The notes beneath the pieces are model-generated. The model was given only the letters and a program-made list of their open reading frames with translations. It was not told the DNA's origin and did no database searches. The translations under genes and the position numbers were made by a program. From contig DASZKZ010000083.1 of the NCBI GenBank assembly GCA_035552595.1, forward strand, positions 1 through 64,000: DNA of 64,000 nucleotides, given 5' to 3'. Shown one piece after another: positions 44,831 to 54,084 of the stretch; positions within the stretch are counted from its first letter, which is position 1; the number at the start of each line of letters is the position of its first letter. Origin of the DNA: Aeolococcus sp035552595 (GTDB lineage Bacteria > Chloroflexota > Dormibacteria > Aeolococcales > Aeolococcaceae).

Positions 44831-45721
44831 CTACAGGTCGATGCACCTGCGCAGGCCCTCTGTCGAGGGCACGAAGTAGTAGGCGCCGGTCAACGGCCGC
44901 GCGTAGCGGGTGAGCGCGTCGCGAGCGCCGTCGTTCACTCCCGCCATGCTCTCCAGCATCGCCGCCAGCCGCCGCTGCTCGGCGCTGAAGCCCACGAACA
45001 TGGTGCCGTGGTCGCCGGCGTTCCCGTACGGCATGTTGCGCCGGAAGACCTTGCCGAAACGGTCCTGGTCGGTGCGCGCCACATGGGACTCGGGTGCCTG
45101 GTCATCGAGCTCGGCGCTGTCGTCCTTGGCGCGCCCCATCACCCGCTCCTGCTCGGCGCCCGGCAGTGACTCCCACGCGGTGCTGTCGTGGCTCCACGTC
45201 TGCAGCAGGAGCACGGTGCCGCCCGCACCGGGGCCCCCGTCGGGAATCAACGCGACCTGGGGCGCGTCCATCAGGCTGGGGTTCTCGGTGCCGTCGATGA
45301 AACCGGTGAGATCGCGGTCATGCCGGTAGGGCCAGCTCACCGCCTCGTCGGCAACCGACGCGGCGCTGTGCAGCGCGGCGATGGCATCGCGCGCCGCGTC
45401 GAAGATGACGTCATAGGCGCTGCCGGAGAGCCACAGCACGGCGTCGTGCTGGGTCGCGGGCATGGCATAGCCGTCTGGCCCGAGCAGGTCGCTGTTGAAC
45501 CCCTCCACGCCTGGAGGGGCGTCATCGGGCAGCAGCTCACGCCACAGCTCGGGGCGGAAGCCCGCGACCAGGTTGACGCCGCCGATGGTGGTGCGCGGCT
45601 CACGCAGGGAGGCGGCGGCGATGAGCAGGTCGCGCGCGGCACCGCGGTCGCGGAGGTCGAACTGCAGGTACGTGTGCGACGCCGTCCCCAGGGCGAAGAG
45701 GCCGCTCTGCGGAGTGGTCAT
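44831..45721 (-). CDS. Dye-decolorizing (DyP-type) heme peroxidase
   Basis: A 296-aa DyP peroxidase. The signature GFIDGTENP supplies the distal Asp, and ESHVARTD carries the proximal heme-ligating His; the distal Arg lies in a KVFRRNMPYG stretch. It oxidises dyes, phenols or porphyrins with H2O2. There is no Tat or Sec signal, so it is cytoplasmic, or exported by being packed in an encapsulin, though no encapsulin gene is seen nearby. Confidence 0.94.
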   Translation of the reverse strand: MTTPQSGLFALGTASHTYLQFDLRDRGAARDLLIAAASLREPRTTIGGVNLVAGFRPELWRELLPDDAPPGVEGFNSDLLGPDGYAMPATQHDAVLWLSGSAYDVIFDAARDAIAALHSAASVADEAVSWPYRHDRDLTGFIDGTENPSLMDAPQVALIPDGGPGAGGTVLLLQTWSHDSTAWESLPGAEQERVMGRAKDDSAELDDQAPESHVARTDQDRFGKVFRRNMPYGNAGDHGTMFVGFSAEQRRLAAMLESMAGVNDGARDALTRYARPLTGAYYFVPSTEGLRRCIDL

Positions 45722-45819
45722 GGGGCGATCATGATCGAGCCGGTGCCGGGATGTCCCGGGTCGCGCCCGTCCCGTTGCCGGAGCGCGATGGCCACTGGGG
45801 TGCCCCGCCCGTACGAAAC

Positions 45820-45854
45820 GTCACCCAATGTGACTGAACCGTCAATTGCGTGAC
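45820..45854. promoter_or_regulatory. Two adjacent inverted repeats (putative operator) upstream of the PilZ glycosyltransferase
   Basis: GTCAC-CCAAT-GTGAC (45820-45834) is a perfect 5-bp inverted repeat with a 5-nt spacer. GTCA-ATTGCG-TGAC (45841-45854) is a second repeat with the same half-site core. Their centres are about 20-21 bp apart, two helical turns, so dimers would bind on the same face. They lie between the divergent DyP and glycosyltransferase genes. The half-site is similar to CRP-type sites but spacer lengths differ. Confidence 0.4.
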
Positions 45855-45996
45855 ATGCGCTGATCGCTCCAAACAATTCTGCGACCGGCTCGTCCCTCCT
45901 CCGCGGCCTCCACGCGGAGATGCTCGGGGAGTTGCCCAGGCGCGTCGCGACCACGCGTCCACAGGAGATCGCGAGCCTGGGCAGAGAGGAGAACGC

Positions 45997-48168
45997 ATGA
46001 CCCCGCCCGAGTCCCGAGCGATGAGCTGGGCACGTGCCCTGGCCTGCCTCCTGGCCACGGGCGTGGGCGGCTACTACATCGTCTGGCGCCTCACCTCCAC
46101 CCTCAACCCCGGGGCGCTGTGGTTCGCGATCCCCCTCTGGGCGGCCGAGGTGTACGGGTTCGTCTCCAGCATCCTGTTCTTCTACACCGCCTGGAACACC
46201 CAGCCGCGGCGGCCCTGGGTGCCGGCTCCGGCAGGGCTGACCGTCGACGTCATGGTGCCCACCTACAACGAGCCGCTGTGGGTGGTGCGGCGCACGCTCA
46301 TGGGAGCGCTGGCGATGAGCTATCCGCACACCACCTACCTGCTCGACGACGGGCGCCGCCCCGAGATGGCGGAGCTGGCGCGACAGCTCGGCGCTGCCTA
46401 CATCGCCAGGCCGGACAACGCCGGCGCCAAGGCCGGAAACCTCAACTGGGCCCTGGAGCGGACCAGCGGCGAGCTGGTGGCCATCTTCGACGCCGACCAC
46501 GTCGCCCTCCCCCAGTTCCTCGAGCGCACCCTCGGCTACTTCACGGATCCCACGGTGGCCTTCGTGCAGACGCCGCAGGAGTTCTACAACGTCGAGTCCT
46601 TCCAGCACGCGACCAAGCTGAGCCAGAAGCGGCTCTGGCACCAGCAGCAGCTCTTCTACCGGGTCCTGCAGCCGGGCAAGGATCACTGGAACGCCGCGTT
46701 CTTCTGCGGCTCGTGCGGGGTGATGCGGCGGAGCGCGCTCGACGAGGTGGGTGGGTTCGCCACCGAGACGATCACCGAGGACATGCACACCTCGTTCCGC
46801 ATCCACGCCAGGGGATGGTCGTCGGCGTACCACAACGAGGTGCTGGCCCTCGGTCTTGCCGCGCAGACCGCCACGCCGTACCACCTGCAGCGCCTGCGCT
46901 GGGGGCAGGGCACCATGCAGCTCATCCGCGCCGAGCGGCTGCTGACCAACCCCGGGCTCAGCATCCACCAGCGGATCAACTACTTCGCCTCGGCCCTGCA
47001 CTACTTCGACGGCTATCAGCGCATCCTGCTGTACGTCGCGCCCTCGTTCGCCGTCGCCACCGGCGTGCTTCCGATCCGCGCGGTGACCCTTCCCTTCGTG
47101 CTCACGGTGGCCGCCTACTACGCCCTCTCCATGGCCGCCTTCAAGCTCACCGGGCGCGGCTACTCGATGTTCATCGCCACCGAGCGCTACCACATGGTCG
47201 GCTTCTACACGTACATCCGCAGCTCGCTGGCACTGATCACGCGCCGCCGGCTCCGCTTCAAGGTCAGCCCCAAGGCGGAGGCCGGCCGGCCCGGGCTTGG
47301 CCTGGTGATGCCGGCCGCTTCGGTGGCCGCGTACACCGGGCTCTGTTTCATCGCCGGACTGGTGCGGATGGCTCTCGGCCACGACACCAACACCGTGGCC
47401 TTCTGGATCAACACCGCCTGGAGCGGGTGGATCGTCGGCCTCGCCCTCGCGGCGGTGGCCATGACCATGCGCAGCGTCGACTTCCGTCGTGCGCCGCGGG
47501 CGCACGCCGCGCTCCCGGTGCGCTGGAATGTCGACGGCATCAAGGGCATCGGTGTCCTCGAAGACCTCTCCGAGCGAGGCGCGTCACTGCTGCTGCCCCG
47601 CGCGGTGCGCTCCGGAGACACCGTGTCCTTCGCCGTCCTCTGGTCAGGGGTGGACTTCGCCGCCAACGGCACCGTGCGCCGGGTGCGCCGCACCGAGGCG
47701 GGCACGCACGTCGGCCTGGAATGGGACGAGCTCGGCGGCGCCGAGGCGTTGCGGTTGTCGAGGCTGGCGATCGACCTCACGGCGCGCCGTTTCCTGCTCG
47801 ACTTCAACCGCCCGCCTGATCGCGTCGGGCAGCTGCAGCTGAGCCGGGGTCACCGCCGGGTCGCGCGCCGCACTCCGGTTGCCGTCCCCGTCCAGCTGGG
47901 CAGGGAGTGGGATTCCCCCTGGGCGGTGACCGAGGACCTCAGCGCCACCGGCGCGCTGGTCCTCTCACCGATCGCCATCGCGGTGGGAACCCGCCTCGAG
48001 CTGAGCCGCTGGGACAGCCGGCCTGTCAACGTCGAGGTCGCGCGGTGTCAGGCGATCGACCTGCCGCCGGGCCGCGCCTGGCGTCTCGGCCTGCGCGTCG
48101 AGGGCGCGCTGGTGGCGGTGCCCACCACGGTGCTGGAGACGCCCGCCGCCACCGCGGTTGCCGCCTGA
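45997..48168 (+). CDS. Cellulose-synthase-like glycosyltransferase with tandem PilZ domains
   Basis: A 723-aa membrane GT2 enzyme. Catalytic motifs: DDG (117-119), DAD (165-167), TED (260-262) and QRLRW (298-302), the BcsA/processive synthase pattern. Hydrophobic segments lie near residues 10-30, 40-65 and in the region 325-495. Two PilZ domains follow: RRAPR...DLSERG (about 500-590) and RRVAR...DLSATG (about 625-715), each with the full c-di-GMP-binding pattern RxxxR and DxSxxG. It should make a beta-glucan-type exopolysaccharide under c-di-GMP control. Strong ribosome site GAGAGGAG before the ATG. Confidence 0.94.
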   Translation: MTPPESRAMSWARALACLLATGVGGYYIVWRLTSTLNPGALWFAIPLWAAEVYGFVSSILFFYTAWNTQPRRPWVPAPAGLTVDVMVPTYNEPLWVVRRTLMGALAMSYPHTTYLLDDGRRPEMAELARQLGAAYIARPDNAGAKAGNLNWALERTSGELVAIFDADHVALPQFLERTLGYFTDPTVAFVQTPQEFYNVESFQHATKLSQKRLWHQQQLFYRVLQPGKDHWNAAFFCGSCGVMRRSALDEVGGFATETITEDMHTSFRIHARGWSSAYHNEVLALGLAAQTATPYHLQRLRWGQGTMQLIRAERLLTNPGLSIHQRINYFASALHYFDGYQRILLYVAPSFAVATGVLPIRAVTLPFVLTVAAYYALSMAAFKLTGRGYSMFIATERYHMVGFYTYIRSSLALITRRRLRFKVSPKAEAGRPGLGLVMPAASVAAYTGLCFIAGLVRMALGHDTNTVAFWINTAWSGWIVGLALAAVAMTMRSVDFRRAPRAHAALPVRWNVDGIKGIGVLEDLSERGASLLLPRAVRSGDTVSFAVLWSGVDFAANGTVRRVRRTEAGTHVGLEWDELGGAEALRLSRLAIDLTARRFLLDFNRPPDRVGQLQLSRGHRRVARRTPVAVPVQLGREWDSPWAVTEDLSATGALVLSPIAIAVGTRLELSRWDSRPVNVEVARCQAIDLPPGRAWRLGLRVEGALVAVPTTVLETPAATAVAA

Positions 48169-48180
48169 CCGACCGGAGCG

Positions 48181-49149
48181 TCAGACGTTGACCCGCTCCA
48201 TGTAGCCGGCGGCACCGCGCTCCCCGGCCACCGCCGAGGGAGAGGCGATCTCGCCGATCTGGCGGAGGTCCTGGTCACTCAGGACCACGTCGGCGGCCGC
48301 GGCGTTGGCCTCGAGGTTCTGACGCCTGCGTGTCCCAGGGATGGGCACGATCTCGTCCCCCTGGTGCAGCACCCAGGCGAGAGCCAGCTGCGCCACCGTG
48401 GCCCCATGCGCGGAGGCGATCTCCTCGAGGCGCGCGACGATGCGGCCGTTGCGCTCCAGATTGTCGCCCTGGAAGCGAGGAACCGAACGCCGCCAATCCT
48501 CCTCGGGCAGGTCACCACCGCTGCGGTAGCGGCCGGTGAGGAGCCCGCGACCGAGCGGGCTGTAGGCGACGAAGCCGATGCCGAGCTCGCGGGTGGTGGG
48601 CAGGATCTCGATCTCCGGGTCGCGGCTGAAGAGCGAGTACTCGGTCTGCAGCGCGGTGATCGGATGGGTGGCGTGGCCGCGCCGGATCGTGTCTGGAGCC
48701 GCCTCCGAGAGACCCAGATAGCGAACCTTGCCGGCGCCGACCAGCTCCGCCATGGCTCCGACGGTCTCCTCGATCGGTGTGGCGGGGTCGACGCGGTGCA
48801 GGTAATAGAGGTCGACGTAGTCCGTGCCCAGGCGGGCCAGGCTCTCCTCCAGCGCTGGAGCCACCTTCTCGGGGCTGCCCAGCCCCGAGCCGCCGCCGCC
48901 GCCGAACTTGGTGGCCAGCACGACCTCGGCGCGCCGGCCGGCGATGGCCCGGCCGACCACCTCCTCGCTGTGCCCGGACCCGTAGACGTTGGCGGTGTCG
49001 ATGAAGGTGACGCCCAGCTCCAGGGCGCGGATCACGGTGTCCACCGAGTCGGCGTCCTCGGAGCTGCCGTAGACGCCGGCGAAGCTCATCGCGCCGAGAC
49101 CGATGGCGGAGACCATCGGACCGTCTCTGCCGAGGCGTCGCTGCTGCAT
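48181..49149 (-). CDS. Aldo/keto reductase
   Basis: A 322-aa TIM-barrel NADPH oxidoreductase. The catalytic tetrad is visible: Asp and Tyr in DTANVYGSG, Lys in ATKFGG and His in YYLHRVD; the cofactor motif PIPGTRR is near the C-terminus. The family reduces sugar aldehydes and ketones. It is divergent from a sugar ABC transporter operon, so a role in the same sugar pathway is plausible but not shown. Confidence 0.93.
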   Translation of the reverse strand: MQQRRLGRDGPMVSAIGLGAMSFAGVYGSSEDADSVDTVIRALELGVTFIDTANVYGSGHSEEVVGRAIAGRRAEVVLATKFGGGGGSGLGSPEKVAPALEESLARLGTDYVDLYYLHRVDPATPIEETVGAMAELVGAGKVRYLGLSEAAPDTIRRGHATHPITALQTEYSLFSRDPEIEILPTTRELGIGFVAYSPLGRGLLTGRYRSGGDLPEEDWRRSVPRFQGDNLERNGRIVARLEEIASAHGATVAQLALAWVLHQGDEIVPIPGTRRRQNLEANAAAADVVLSDQDLRQIGEIASPSAVAGERGAAGYMERVNV

Positions 49150-49330
49150 CGTTCGTCCTCCGTTGCTCCAGCCGAGAACCAGGGTAGGCCCACGGCCGTC
49201 CCGAGCGCTCGGGACCGCGAGACGTGCCCGCGGGCCGGGTCAGGTTGGGTCCGCACCCCGAACTTCGATGATCGAGGAACCCCCTTAACCGTCCCGCCGC
49301 ATCGTATTGTGTGCCCACTTGAAGAGGTCG

Positions 49331-49347
49331 GGCGCATTTTGTGCGCC
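49331..49347 (+). promoter_or_regulatory. Inverted repeat in the leader of the sugar-binding protein gene
   Basis: GGCGCA-TTTTG-TGCGCC is a perfect 6-bp inverted repeat 24 nt before the ATG at 49372. It could be an operator for a sugar-responsive repressor or an mRNA hairpin. No regulator gene lies adjacent. Confidence 0.35.
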
Positions 49348-49371
49348 TGAAATGTGCTGGGAGTGGCAAAC

Positions 49372-50631
49372 ATGGGTTTGAGCAGTGTCAACCGCACGGC
49401 ACGGTACGGGGCCGTGCTGGGGGTGGTGGGAGTGATGGCGGCCTGCGGGTCGAGCAACACGCCGTCGTCGTCGTCCGGAGGAGGAGGCGGTGCGACCGTT
49501 CCGTCCGGGCTCAGCGTCACCTCGTTCGACAGCAGCTTCTCCTTCATGAGTCAGCTGAAGAGCCTGACCGGGGCGGGCAGGGGGCTCGTGGGAGTGATCC
49601 TCCCCGACACCACGTCCTCGACGCGCTATGTGAACTTCGACGCTCCCTACCTGACCAAGGCCTTCACGCAGGCCGGGTACAGCTCGAGCAACTTCAAGAT
49701 CGACAACGCGCAGGGCAGCGACGCCACCGAGCTGGCCGACGCCCAGGCGGACATCACCCGGGGCGCCAGCGTCCTGGTGTTCGACCCGCTCGACAGCACC
49801 GTGGGCGCGCAGATCCAGTCCTACGCGCAATCCCACGGTGTCAAGGCGATCAGCTACGACCGCGCCACGTTCACCGGGACCAACACCTACTACGTGAGCT
49901 TCGACAACGTCCAGGTCGGCAAGCTCATCGGCCAGGGCTTCGAGACCTGCGTCGCGGCGTGGAACGTCGCCAGTCCTCAGGTATTCACCCTCAACGGCGG
50001 AGAGGACACCGACCCCAACGCCGTCTCCTTCGCGCAGGGATACAACTCGGTGGTCTGGGGCAACACCACCACGCCGGAGAAGCCACCGCTCACCAACAGC
50101 AAGGGCTACACCCTGGTCGGTGACCAGATCGCGCCGGGCTGGGTGAACGCCACCGGCGGCACCATCTTCCAGCAGCAGTTCACCGCACATCCCACCATCA
50201 ACGCCACCATCGAGGCCAATGACGGCCTCGGCAACGCGGTCATCACCGACCTGAAGAACTCCGGGGTCAAGCCCAAGACGATCCCGACCACCGGTCAGGA
50301 CGCCACCCTCCAGGGGATGGAGAACGTCCTCAACGGCTACCAGTGCGGGTCGGTGTACAAGGCGGTGTATCTCGAGGCTCAGGACGCAGTGGCTCTGGCC
50401 ACCGTGCTGCGTGCCGGCGCCACCCCGCCGTCCGCGCTTCTCAACGGCACCACCACCCCACCGTCGGGCGTCACCGGCAGTCCCCAGCCCGCGTCCCTGC
50501 TGACGCCGGTCTGGGTGGACGGCTCCAACATGGCATCGACGGTGATCAAGGACCACTTCATCGACGCGACGGCGCTGTGCGCCGCCGTCGGGGCCAGCGT
50601 CTGCACCGCCAACAACATCCCGACGTCGTAG
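49372..50631 (+). CDS. Sugar ABC transporter substrate-binding lipoprotein
   Basis: A 419-aa exported protein. The signal peptide ends in the lipobox VMAACGSS (Cys near residue 24), then a Ser/Gly linker, then a two-lobed type I periplasmic-binding fold (VLVFDPLDSTVGAQI, SYDRATFTG) like the xylose/ribose-binding group. Anchored outside the membrane, it delivers sugar to the permease encoded downstream. GGGAGTGG before the ATG at 49372 sets the start; a GTG at 49354 is an alternative. It is first in a binding protein-ATPase-permease-dehydrogenase operon. Confidence 0.93.
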   Translation: MGLSSVNRTARYGAVLGVVGVMAACGSSNTPSSSSGGGGGATVPSGLSVTSFDSSFSFMSQLKSLTGAGRGLVGVILPDTTSSTRYVNFDAPYLTKAFTQAGYSSSNFKIDNAQGSDATELADAQADITRGASVLVFDPLDSTVGAQIQSYAQSHGVKAISYDRATFTGTNTYYVSFDNVQVGKLIGQGFETCVAAWNVASPQVFTLNGGEDTDPNAVSFAQGYNSVVWGNTTTPEKPPLTNSKGYTLVGDQIAPGWVNATGGTIFQQQFTAHPTINATIEANDGLGNAVITDLKNSGVKPKTIPTTGQDATLQGMENVLNGYQCGSVYKAVYLEAQDAVALATVLRAGATPPSALLNGTTTPPSGVTGSPQPASLLTPVWVDGSNMASTVIKDHFIDATALCAAVGASVCTANNIPTS

Positions 50632-50647
50632 TCCAGCTGTGACAATT

Positions 50648-50676
50648 GACGCCGCCGCGCCGGGCGCGGCGGCGTC
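50648..50676 (+). terminator. Perfect 13-bp hairpin between binding-protein and ATPase genes
   Basis: GACGCCGCCGCGC (50648-50660) and GCGCGGCGGCGTC (50664-50676) pair perfectly around a 3-nt loop. No U-tract follows. Placed 16 nt after the binding-protein stop, it is best read as an attenuating or 3'-end-protecting hairpin that keeps binding-protein mRNA more abundant than that of the ATPase and permease. Confidence 0.6.
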
Positions 50677-50701
50677 AGCGTCGCATGTTCGTGGGGGCGT
50701 G

Positions 50702-51514
50702 ATGGCAGACGGGCAGGTGGCTGAGGAGCCGATCCTCAAGGTGCGCAGTCTCTCCAAGCATTTCGGCGCGGTCCAGTCGCTGACCGGCGTCGACCTCGAC
50801 CTGTACTCCGGCCAGGTAACCGCTCTCTGCGGCGACAACGGCGCGGGCAAGTCGGTGCTGACCAAGACCATCGCCGGCATCCACCAGCCCGACCACGGCC
50901 AGATCTTTTGGGAAGGGCAGCCCGTCCGCATCCACAGCCCCCGAGATTCGGCCCGGCTGGGCATCGAGACCGTGTATCAGGATCTGGCTCTCGCGGACAA
51001 CCTGGACATCGTCCAGAACATGTTTCTGGGCAGGGAGCGGCTCCGCAACCGTCTCCTCGACGAGGACAACATGGAGCGAGCTGCCGCCGACACGCTCGCC
51101 ACACTCCGGGTCACCACGGTGCGGTCGATCCGGCAGCCGGTCGGTTCGCTCTCGGGAGGCCAGCGCCAATCCGTGGCCGTGGCCAAGGCCGTGATGTGGA
51201 ACTCCAAGCTGGTGATGCTCGACGAGCCCACCGCCGCCCTCGGAGTGGTGCAGACCAAGATGGTCCTCGACCTGGTCGGCCGCCTCCGCGACCGAGGCCT
51301 CGCGGTCATGATGATCTCTCACAATCTCAACGACATCTTCGCGGTCGCCGACCGGATCGCGGTGCTGTACCTGGGCAGGATGGTGGTGCAGGAACGCACC
51401 GCCGCGCTCGATCGCCAGACTGTCGTCGAGTACATGACCACGGGGGAGGTGTCGCGCACGCCAGTCGTGGCGTCATCCTCCGCTGGAGAGGGGAGCGAGC
51501 ATGGCGGACGTTGA
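50702..51514 (+). CDS. Sugar ABC transporter ATP-binding protein
   Basis: A 270-aa single ABC cassette. Walker A GDNGAGKS, signature LSGGQRQ, Walker B LVMLDEPTAA and switch His in MISHN are all present. In many xylose/ribose importers the ATPase is a double cassette of about 500 aa; here it is a single cassette, so it must work as a homodimer. It overlaps the permease gene by 14 bp. Confidence 0.94.
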   Translation: MADGQVAEEPILKVRSLSKHFGAVQSLTGVDLDLYSGQVTALCGDNGAGKSVLTKTIAGIHQPDHGQIFWEGQPVRIHSPRDSARLGIETVYQDLALADNLDIVQNMFLGRERLRNRLLDEDNMERAAADTLATLRVTTVRSIRQPVGSLSGGQRQSVAVAKAVMWNSKLVMLDEPTAALGVVQTKMVLDLVGRLRDRGLAVMMISHNLNDIFAVADRIAVLYLGRMVVQERTAALDRQTVVEYMTTGEVSRTPVVASSSAGEGSEHGGR

Positions 51515-52880
51515 GTCCGGGTCCGTCAAGACGGAGCCATCGCAGCCCGCCGACGCGGATCAACCGTCCGAACCGCTGCTCGACCCGACCGCTGCCTCGG
51601 AGGTCACAGCTCTCGAGGTCCCGCCGGAGCTCGTCGCCCAGTCCCTGAGGGAGTACCTGCGCGCCTGGATCGTGCGGATCCGGGGCGGCGAGAGCGGGGT
51701 GCTGCCCGTCCTGCTCGGTCTGGTGCTGATCTCGATCGTCTTCGAGGTGATCAGCCCAGACCACGTCTTCTTCCAGCCCGGCAACCTCGTGAACCTGTTC
51801 CAGCAGAGCGCTGTGTTCATGGTCCTGGCCATGGCCGAGGGATTCGCCCTGTTGCTCGGTGAGATCGACCTCTCGATCGGCTACGGAGCCGCCTGCGGCG
51901 CGGCAATCGGGGTCCAGCTGGTGCAGCCGGCCACCACGAGGTGGCCGTGGTGGGGCGCGATCATTGCTGCGGTGCTCCTCATGGGGCTCTTCGGGGCGGT
52001 GCAGGGAATGCTCATCACCCGCCTGCGCCTGCCCTCGTTCGTGGTCACCCTGGGGGGCTACCTGATCCTCGAGGGGGCGTTCCTCATCCTCCTGCAGCTC
52101 GGTCCCTTCTCCGGGTCGCTGAGCCTGAGCGGGACCGACAACAACCTGCAGACGCTGTACAACCTGATGTGGGGCACCATCGATCCCACCATCAGCTGGA
52201 TCGGGATGGCGGTGGTGGTGGGCCTGCTGGCGTTCACGCTGTGGCTCCGCGACTCGCGGCGACGGCGGAGCGGCCTGGTGGCCCCGCCGGTGGGGCTCAC
52301 GGTGCTCAAGATCGTCCTCATCGCGCTCGTCTCGATCGTGGTGGTGGCCATCTGCAACGTCAACCGGGCCCACTTCGGGACCCTCGCAGGGGTGCCCTGG
52401 GCCATCCCCATCGTCCTCGCCGTTCTCGGCGCCTGGACGCTGCTGCTGCAGCGCACCCGGTACGGCCGCTACGTCTACGCCATCGGCGGCAACCCCGAGG
52501 CAGCTCGTCGGGCCGGCATCAATCTCAACCGCGTCCGCACCTGGGCGTTCGCGTTGTGCCTGGGCACCGCCGCGCTGGCAGGGCTTCTCTACGCCTCATA
52601 TCTCGGCGGCATCACGGGCAACGTCAACGGCGGCCAGCTGGTGCTCTACGCCGTGGCCGCGGCGGTCATCGGCGGGACCAGCCTCTTCGGTGGCCGCGGC
52701 AAGGTCCTGCATGGCGTGCTCGGCGGACTTGTCATCGGCGGCATCTACAACGGCATGTTCCTGCTCGGCCTCGATGTGCAGTGGGAGTTCGTGGTCACGG
52801 GTCTGGTCCTGCTCGCCGCGGTGGCCATCGACGCCCTCTCCCGCAGGGGTGCCACGGGCGGGAGCGTCGCGCGCGTCTGA
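51501..52880 (+). CDS. Sugar ABC transporter permease (XylH/RbsC-like)
   Basis: A 459-aa integral membrane protein with about ten hydrophobic helices after a polar N-terminal stretch of about 55 residues. Family motifs: GEIDLSIGYGAACG, ITRLRLPSFVVTLGG, GRYVYAIGGNPEAARRAGI and GGTSLFGGRGKV. It forms the transmembrane path of a pentose/hexose importer. The length is about 100 aa above RbsC and similar to XylH. It overlaps the ATPase gene and lies 24 bp before the dehydrogenase gene. Confidence 0.94.
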   Translation: MADVESGSVKTEPSQPADADQPSEPLLDPTAASEVTALEVPPELVAQSLREYLRAWIVRIRGGESGVLPVLLGLVLISIVFEVISPDHVFFQPGNLVNLFQQSAVFMVLAMAEGFALLLGEIDLSIGYGAACGAAIGVQLVQPATTRWPWWGAIIAAVLLMGLFGAVQGMLITRLRLPSFVVTLGGYLILEGAFLILLQLGPFSGSLSLSGTDNNLQTLYNLMWGTIDPTISWIGMAVVVGLLAFTLWLRDSRRRRSGLVAPPVGLTVLKIVLIALVSIVVVAICNVNRAHFGTLAGVPWAIPIVLAVLGAWTLLLQRTRYGRYVYAIGGNPEAARRAGINLNRVRTWAFALCLGTAALAGLLYASYLGGITGNVNGGQLVLYAVAAAVIGGTSLFGGRGKVLHGVLGGLVIGGIYNGMFLLGLDVQWEFVVTGLVLLAAVAIDALSRRGATGGSVARV

Positions 52881-52903
52881 TCGCCGCCCGATCACCCCAG
52901 GGG

Positions 52904-53974
52904 GTGCAGACCATCGACGCAGTTGGCGTGGCGATCGTGGGGTACGGCCTGGCCGGGCGAGAGATCCACGGCCGGCTGCTCGCGGCCACACCTGGATTGC
53001 GGGTGACGGCCATCGTCACTGCCAATCCGCAGCGCCAGGCGGCCGCACGCGCTGATTTCCCCGACGCGCTGATCCTCTCCCGAATTGAAGAGCTGTGGTC
53101 GCATCGCGACGAGTGCGACCTGGTGGTGGTGGCCACCGCCACCGGCGCCCACGTCGCGGTGGCCACAGCGGCCCTCGACGCCGGGCTCGCCGTCGTCGTG
53201 GAGAAGCCGCTGGCCGCCACCGCCGCCGCCGCGCGCGCCCTGGTCGCGCACGCCGCCCGGCGCGAGGTCCTGCTGGTGCCGTTTCTCAACCGGCGCTGGG
53301 ATTCCGACCACCTGACGGTGACCCGGCTGCTCGCCGAGGGGTCGCTGGGCACCGTCCTCCGCTACGAGTCGCGCTTCGAGCGCTGGCGTCCCTCCCCCGC
53401 CCCCGGGGCGTGGCGGGAGGAGGCCGAGCCGGAGCAGGGCGGCGGCGTGCTGCTCGACCTGGGCGCGCATCTCGTCGACCAGGCGATCACCCTCTTCGGA
53501 CCGGTGGAGCACGTCTACGCGGAGGTGCTGTCTCGCCGCGGTGGAGCGGACGATGACGTCTTCATGGCGCTGGAGCACCAGTCCGGGGTGGTCGCTCACC
53601 TCTGGGCCAGCGCCCTGGCGGCGGCGCCCGGCCCTCGACTGCGGGTCCTGGGCAGCCGGGCCGCCTACGTGGTGGACGGCCTCGACGCGCAGGAGAGCGC
53701 GCTGCGTGCCGGCCACCGGCCCGACGAGCCGGGGTTCGCCGCGGAGCCCGAGGACCGCTGGGGGTGGCTGGTGCGCGGCGACGAGCGCGAGCCGGTGCCG
53801 AGCGCCGAGGGCCGCTGGCGCGATTTCTATACCGGTCTCCAGCGCTGTCTCCGCGAGGGGGCGGCCCCGCCGGTGGCGGCGGACGATGCGGTCAGGGATC
53901 TCGAGGTGCTCGATGCCGCACGGGAGAGCGGCCGGCGTGGCGTGGTGGTGAACCTCGGCACCGGCTCAGGCTGA
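52904..53974 (+). CDS. Gfo/Idh/MocA-family oxidoreductase
   Basis: A 356-aa NAD(P)-dependent dehydrogenase. The Rossmann motif VAIVGYGLAGR is at the N-terminus, the EKP motif (VVVEKPLA) carries the catalytic Lys, and GGGVLLDLGAHLVDQ holds the catalytic Asp and His. The family oxidises sugars, inositols or sugar derivatives. The position at the end of the importer operon suggests it acts on the imported sugar. GTG start. Confidence 0.92.
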   Translation: MQTIDAVGVAIVGYGLAGREIHGRLLAATPGLRVTAIVTANPQRQAAARADFPDALILSRIEELWSHRDECDLVVVATATGAHVAVATAALDAGLAVVVEKPLAATAAAARALVAHAARREVLLVPFLNRRWDSDHLTVTRLLAEGSLGTVLRYESRFERWRPSPAPGAWREEAEPEQGGGVLLDLGAHLVDQAITLFGPVEHVYAEVLSRRGGADDDVFMALEHQSGVVAHLWASALAAAPGPRLRVLGSRAAYVVDGLDAQESALRAGHRPDEPGFAAEPEDRWGWLVRGDEREPVPSAEGRWRDFYTGLQRCLREGAAPPVAADDAVRDLEVLDAARESGRRGVVVNLGTGSG

Positions 53975-54084
53975 GGGAGGCGGACCAGGGAAGCTCCGCG
54001 GCCCCAGCGCTCCGCCATGACACGGGTCACGCCACCGGTCGCCAGGCCGACGGCGGACCCGATCGCCGCACCCGCCACCGCAGC

